Of a DNA stretch of 64,000 nt, positions 59,927-64,000 are shown piece after piece. The stretch covers positions 1,612,001 to 1,676,000 of the forward strand of contig OZ345376.1 of the NCBI GenBank assembly GCA_977006965.1. Reading direction: 5' to 3'. Made by a program: the position numbers and the translations under genes. The first letter of the stretch is position 1. Each line of letters opens with the position of its first letter. The stretch comes from Phymatolithon calcareum. Taxonomy: Eukaryota; Rhodophyta; Florideophyceae; Hapalidiales. Under the pieces are notes generated by a model, which ran no database searches, was not told the DNA's origin, and saw only the letters and a list, made by a program, of their open reading frames with translations.

Positions 59927-61657
59927 ATGAACATGACGAACAATCGCATCAAACTAACGCTATGTGCCCTGCTTTACTCCATTCACATTCACCTTGTCTC
60001 CGCATCGTACAGCGAACACTTTTTATTTTCGTATGGAAAGGGCATGACATGCGACAATCATCCATTGTACCATCGTGGCTTCAAGTCCGAGATCATTCGT
60101 TCCTGGACGTTTGCCGAGAATCGTCGCTCCCACATGCACTTCCCCGCGTCCTTCTACATTCCCAGATACTCCAACCATACCTGGGCGCCCCTTTCGGACA
60201 CTCGCTCCACCGTGTACGCCGGCCTTGATTTCTTCGCCCCTTATACTCACGGAAGTGCAAAGGAATCGTATGCAATGATGTCCTTTCAACGCCGTGCAAA
60301 GGTGTATCTCATGGTGCCCGCAAGCGCACGTCCATTCCCACCCGCCCGACTGCCAGGCTGGCGCTCGGAGGGGTGGGCAATTCTCGTCCGCGGCGACCGT
60401 CGACAAAGGACTGTTCTGGGCATCTCGCGGAAAATCACACGGGGCGTGCCGTACCGTGCATACATGTTTTCCAAAACGGGTGTCGACGTCACACTTCCAA
60501 ACCGTAATTGGGTGCGCGCCAACCTGCAGGGCTTTAAGGTTAACGGGTGGTACAACGTCCTCGTCGCAGAGGGGGATGGATCGTCCGTGTCTGAACCTTC
60601 GCCGCCGCCGGGAATTCACATTGTGGCCGGCGGGAGATGTCCGCACGCGCTGCACGAAGCATGGACGGTGAACGGTCCCGACGAATATGATAATAACACT
60701 CGGAGCGTGCAGTGGCGTACCTATCATCCGTTGTGGGACCCGTGCTATTGGTGCGCGTACGATCACGAGCACGGGAGTGACCCGAAGTCATTGATGGGAT
60801 ATGAGCCGAGATACCATTACACGGCATGGAAGAATTACCGACAGGATGAGTCGCACGGAGGGTTCAAGGGCATTGTTTTGCGCAAGGGTGATTACTTTTT
60901 GTATTATGGAATACATGCACATCTTTCCGGATCGCGTCGATTCTTTGCGAGGCATCATACGCTCGTCATTGCTGTCACGCATGCATATACGAAGAAGCTT
61001 ATGTTGGAAATTTCATTCAAGGCGGATCTTGGATTTGCGGCGACGAGGCTGAGGACGAAGGGGGTTTGTCCTTTGAAGAAGGTTGACAAGGAGCTGTTTA
61101 AATTGCGGAAGAGAGGTGCAATGCGACTTGTCAATGTAGTAGACCCGTTGAATCTTGACAGACGGTTTGTGTATCGGAAGCATGTTCTGAATGGGAAGAA
61201 TGAGCATTGGTTTACAAAACCCATGTGCTCTACGTCAAGACACAGAGGCCCGCAAGTTGATTTTACGAATCCGAGCACGGCACTTCGGACGCAAAACAGT
61301 CGTAGTGGTGACATTGTGAAGCTCGGTCGTAAGCATCATGGAGTGTTTGCTCAGAATCCCAGTAATGGGCGAACATTCACAGCGAGAGCCTTCCGTCTCG
61401 GTCAAGAGATATGCTTATTCAGGCTTTCAGACATTGATGGGGTGCCCCATGACGGGAAGTTCTACACGGATCCATATGGGAAGAAGATTCTACCAGGAGT
61501 TGGACCATACGCTATTGCACAGTACATCGAGCCAGGGTTTAGCATTGAGATTGATGGCAAGTATCAGGCGTCTGATAGTTGGCTTGGACTCTATGAGAAA
61601 GGGTATAGGGGAAATATGAAGAACATTGGTTGGGCTATTGACCCTAGCGAGAATTAA
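59927..61657 (+). CDS. Secreted protein of unknown function, 576 aa
   Basis: The N-terminus has a signal peptide (MNMTNNRIKL then a hydrophobic TLCALLYSIHIHLVSA, likely cut before SYSE). The mature protein is rich in aromatic residues, His and Arg. It has potential N-glycosylation sites (NHT at 83, NNT at 256) and a Cys- and His-containing centre: WDPCYWCAYDHEHGSDP at 270-286, with two Cys and an HEHG motif that could bind a metal. Further segments, RHHTLVIAVTHAYTKKLMLE and GKKILPGVGPYAIAQYIEPG, look globular. I do not recognise the family with certainty. The gene is single-exon and intact, while its duplicate at 47628 has lost the central part. It lies convergent with no close partner; downstream is LINE-B. 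Confidence 0.75.
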   Translation: MNMTNNRIKLTLCALLYSIHIHLVSASYSEHFLFSYGKGMTCDNHPLYHRGFKSEIIRSWTFAENRRSHMHFPASFYIPRYSNHTWAPLSDTRSTVYAGLDFFAPYTHGSAKESYAMMSFQRRAKVYLMVPASARPFPPARLPGWRSEGWAILVRGDRRQRTVLGISRKITRGVPYRAYMFSKTGVDVTLPNRNWVRANLQGFKVNGWYNVLVAEGDGSSVSEPSPPPGIHIVAGGRCPHALHEAWTVNGPDEYDNNTRSVQWRTYHPLWDPCYWCAYDHEHGSDPKSLMGYEPRYHYTAWKNYRQDESHGGFKGIVLRKGDYFLYYGIHAHLSGSRRFFARHHTLVIAVTHAYTKKLMLEISFKADLGFAATRLRTKGVCPLKKVDKELFKLRKRGAMRLVNVVDPLNLDRRFVYRKHVLNGKNEHWFTKPMCSTSRHRGPQVDFTNPSTALRTQNSRSGDIVKLGRKHHGVFAQNPSNGRTFTARAFRLGQEICLFRLSDIDGVPHDGKFYTDPYGKKILPGVGPYAIAQYIEPGFSIEIDGKYQASDSWLGLYEKGYRGNMKNIGWAIDPSEN

Positions 61658-61885
61658 GGGAGGACACTAGGCCTGTAGAATTGCAATCTTAACATTTAAT
61701 ACATGGAATGCGAGTGGCGCTAGTTCAATATCACCGTATTAGGGTTGAAGGATAGAGAACTACTGTATTGGGATAGTTTCGGCCTCTTCTTTCGCAAGCT
61801 AGACGCGTGGCATCTCATCTCGTGCCAAGTGCACAGAAATAATTTTTGCGAACCCACCATGTCATTCGACAGTCCTATGTCCACT

Positions 61886-62376
61886 AAATCAGTATTGGGT
61901 GCCTACTGCGGGATTACCGCGGTGATCGAACTAGTCACCTTACAACGTACTCTAGCGTCCTCGAAGATGAGTACAGAAATTTAGTTTGAGTGCAAGGGAT
62001 ATGTGTTGATTTATTTTAAAAGCTCCCAAGGCCTCTCTTCAAGAGTAACAGGACCGTTTTCGCTTGATTTTCTAAGCTAACGTAGTTTGACTATTCAGTA
62101 TATCCTTGATTCTTATTTCTCTCCCAACAAGTGCTCTAGTGAGTCGCTTACATTCATATTCAATTTCAGGACTAATCTTGGATGAAGATAGAATGCGTTG
62201 GAGCGCGACCAGCTATTGAGTGCAAGAGACGCACAGGAGCTCTTGTTGGGAGATAATTACGAATCAAGAACGTGTTGAGTAGTCAGAGGACTTTAGCTTA
62301 GAGAATATCGCAAGAGCTGCCCCGTTACTCCAAGGTGAGGCTTTGGGAACTCTCAAAATAAAATCATCAAATATCC
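61886..62376 (+). mobile_element. LINE-B 3' fragment, itself interrupted
   Basis: Flanked by CCTATGTCCACT at 61874-61885 and 62377-62388. It carries the last codons (..SVLGAYCGITAVIELVTLQR) and the 3' end ..AATAAAATCATCAAATATCC. It is absent from duplication copy 1, so inserted after the duplication. Confidence 0.92.
61997..62215 (-). mobile_element. LINE-B-related fragment nested in LINE-B
   Basis: Opposite orientation to its host, starting GGATATGTGTTGATTTATTT on the + strand. Flanked by TTGAGTGCAAG at 61986-61996 and 62216-62226. Third level of nesting here. Confidence 0.9.
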
Positions 62377-62584
62377 CCTATGTCCACTCGGAGTTGCATT
62401 GACAGTTTTGAAGCTCCTCTTGGGAACTTCCCTCATCATGGGAATCCATCAATGCAATAAGCTCCGAACTGGTCAGCTAAAAGAAATACTACAACTGATC
62501 CAGTATTCCTCCCGAAATGCTCCAATATGTAGTCATGCCGGGGCTGCAAAATGAGTCCTAAGTCAAGCTCAGCTGAATGCGCGT

Positions 62585-62790
62585 GACTCATTATAGCGGA
62601 GTATTTTTCCCTCTCGATGTTCAACTCTGATCCAGAGGTAGGTTTTGGTACCCAACCAGGTCGTGTCGCCCCCACTCTTCGAAAATCAAATCAGACCCTT
62701 CCCATACTCGCATGGCACTGCCGCAGTTGTCCCAAGCGTCTGCAGATGCGTTGGTAACTTTTTAATAAAAATCTACATTTCTCCTTCTCC
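62585..62790 (+). mobile_element. LINE-A-like 3' fragment (duplication copy 2)
   Basis: Partner of 49090-49300, with GTCCCAAGCGTCTGCAGATG then CGTTGGTAACTTTTTAATAA. Confidence 0.75.
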
Positions 62791-62864
62791 AACCTGTAGT
62801 CTTCTCCAACAGCCTGTGATTCTCAGTGGCTTAATATGGGGGTTGAATGAAGGGCAAATCAAGC

Positions 62865-63443
62865 TAGAGCTCGGACCGGACGGATCAGACCCAGGTCCAG
62901 TCCGGTCCATTGTAATTCGGACTGGACGGACTTCTCGTCGGCGAATTTTTTTCGGATTGGATCAGCAAACGGCCAATTTTTTCCGTACGGATCGAACTGA
63001 GTCCGAAAAAAATCGGATCGGATCTGGTTCGGATTTACATTTTTTTCGGACTGTAAGTGGATCGGGCTTGATTTAATTACGAACTGTAAGATGATGAGAT
63101 TGGATTTCCTCGAGAAGAAATTTGGCTCAAAATTTGAAATATTATTAAAAAATATGTCAAAATTTAAGCGAAATACGTGTCTGAGTAGGCTCAGGCCAAG
63201 ACAAAATCGGTTCGGATCAGGTTCAGGCCGCCACAGATTCGGTTCGGATCCGATTCAGGCCAGCTCATCTGCAGGTCGACGGCTTTTTCGGACTGTAAGT
63301 GGATTTGAAACGGTTGAGTATGGACTGGATTCAGGCAAGCCAAAAAGAAAATTTTCGGACTCCGGACAGGCCGCGGATCAGAAATTGATCCATTTTTCGG
63401 ATTCGGATTCGGACCGTCGCCGATCCGTCCGGTCCTTGCCCTA
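62865..63443. mobile_element. hAT-like MITE, 579 bp
   Basis: The termini are TAGAGCTCGGACCGGACGGA.. and, on the opposite strand, TAGGGCAAGGACCGGACGGA.., 19 of 22 bases alike. It is flanked by the 8-bp repeat AATCA(A/G)GC at 62857-62864 and 63444-63451. The TAGRG start plus an 8-bp TSD is the hAT signature. Duplication copy 1 has the empty site with a single AATCAGGC (about 49697). The body is built largely of degenerate TCGGATC/TTCGGA units and has no transposase. Confidence 0.88.
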
Positions 63444-64000
63444 AATCAGGCCCGTCAATGTCATAACGGGATAGAGCTGAAATCGCCTTATCCCATCACT
63501 TTCGATTGTCCGAAGATCTTAAAGGATGACGTGGAAAACATCGATACAGAGAGAGCTCGGCGCCACTTGACGATGAAAATAATTAGTGAAAAAGACGGAT
63601 TAAATTCATGGGGATATGTAATGATTTATTTCTAAATAAAACTGTTACTCCTAGGTGAGGCGTTGAGAACCCAACAGTTTTATTTAGAAATAAATCATTA
63701 CATATCCCCATGAATTTAATCCGTCTTTTTCACTAATTATTTTCATCGTCAAGTGGCGCCGAGCTCTCTCTGTATCGATGTTTTCCACGTCATCCTTTAA
63801 GATCTTCGGACAATCGAAAGTGATGGGATAAGGCGATTTCAGCTCTATCCCGTTATGACATTGACGGGCCTGATTTAGGGCAAGGACCGGACGGATCGGC
63901 GACGGTCCGAATCCGAATCCGAAAAATGGATCAATTTCTGATCCGCGGCCTGTCCGGAGTCCGAAAATTTTCTTTTTGGCTTGCCTGAATCCAGTCCATA
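63319..64000. repeat. Perfect inverted repeat, arms at least 328 bp, 26-bp spacer
   Basis: 63319-63646 is the exact reverse complement of 63673-64000 wherever I checked it. The spacer is 63647-63672. The arms contain part of the hAT-like element and the end of segmental duplication copy 2. The spacer and the start of the right arm look like a LINE-B-type 3' end (GTTACTCCTAGGTGAGGCGT .. ATTACATATCCCC). The right arm runs off the window. Confidence 0.93.

Larger units (their letters stand above)
59380..63606. repeat. Segmental duplication, copy 2
   Basis: Direct-orientation partner of 47054-49860. It is longer because of LINE-B (61886-62376, with another LINE inside) and the hAT-like element (62865-63443), and because copy 1 has deletions. 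The left breakpoint truncates the DOMON-b561 gene, and the right one abuts the terminal inverted repeat. Confidence 0.93.

Noticed and set aside
63647-63712. A transcription terminator or hairpin regulator at the palindrome centre
   Set aside because: The symmetry extends over hundreds of bases, including unrelated repeats, so it is structural or an assembly effect, not a local regulatory hairpin.

Overview
This window looks like nuclear DNA of an intron-poor eukaryote. The evidence is a degraded copy of the nonsense-mediated-decay factor UPF2, a multi-RING E3-like protein, an F-box protein, two small proteins ending in CaaX prenylation boxes, a DOMON/cytochrome b561 fragment, one gene with two short GT-AG introns (GTGAGT donor, CTAAC-type branch sites), tRNA-derived SINEs and many LINEs. 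Most real genes are single long ORFs lying in islands between repeats. A red alga would fit, but nothing here proves it.

Layout. 1-8.4 kb is a stack of nested non-LTR retrotransposons of several families. I call them A, B, B2, C, D, E and G by their 3' ends. LINE-A ends in ...GCGTTGGTAACTTTTAAATAAAAAT plus a (TTC)n tail, B in ...AAATATCCCC, C in ...AATAAATTC(A)n, and E in ...GAGGCTTTTAAATAAA plus A's. 8.4-10.7 kb is a UPF2 pseudogene. 11.2-36.5 kb is again dominated by LINE and SINE pieces, with a small two-intron gene (17.1-17.8 kb), a 105-residue ORF (27.1 kb) and a coiled-coil ORF (30.5-31.0 kb). 37.5-39.5 kb holds two paralogous 96-residue RRM-like CaaX proteins. 40.1-42.1 kb is a probable DNA transposon with ~40-bp terminal inverted repeats. 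43.5-46.3 kb encodes a 939-residue protein with four RING domains whose zinc ligands are unusual. 47.05-49.86 kb and 59.38-63.61 kb are two copies of a segmental duplication. The second carries an intact 576-residue secreted-protein gene and the first a deleted pseudogene of it. Between them lie a tailed composite retroelement (50.1-51.5 kb), a pogo-like element (53.9-55.2 kb), an F-box gene (56.5-58.1 kb) and a truncated DOMON-b561 gene. The window ends in a perfect inverted repeat with 328-bp arms and a 26-bp spacer.

How it fits together. Target-site duplications (TSDs) of 10-18 bp can be read directly around about twenty insertions, so the order of nesting can be reconstructed without outside data. 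Several insertions are only 80-330 bp of LINE 3' end. The paralogous duplication supplies empty-site evidence for three later insertions: a hAT-like MITE, a LINE-B with another LINE nested in it, and a retroelement piece. The host genes show no shared pathway. They are scattered single genes in a repeat-rich chromosome. All calls are by eye from sequence. No database search was run.
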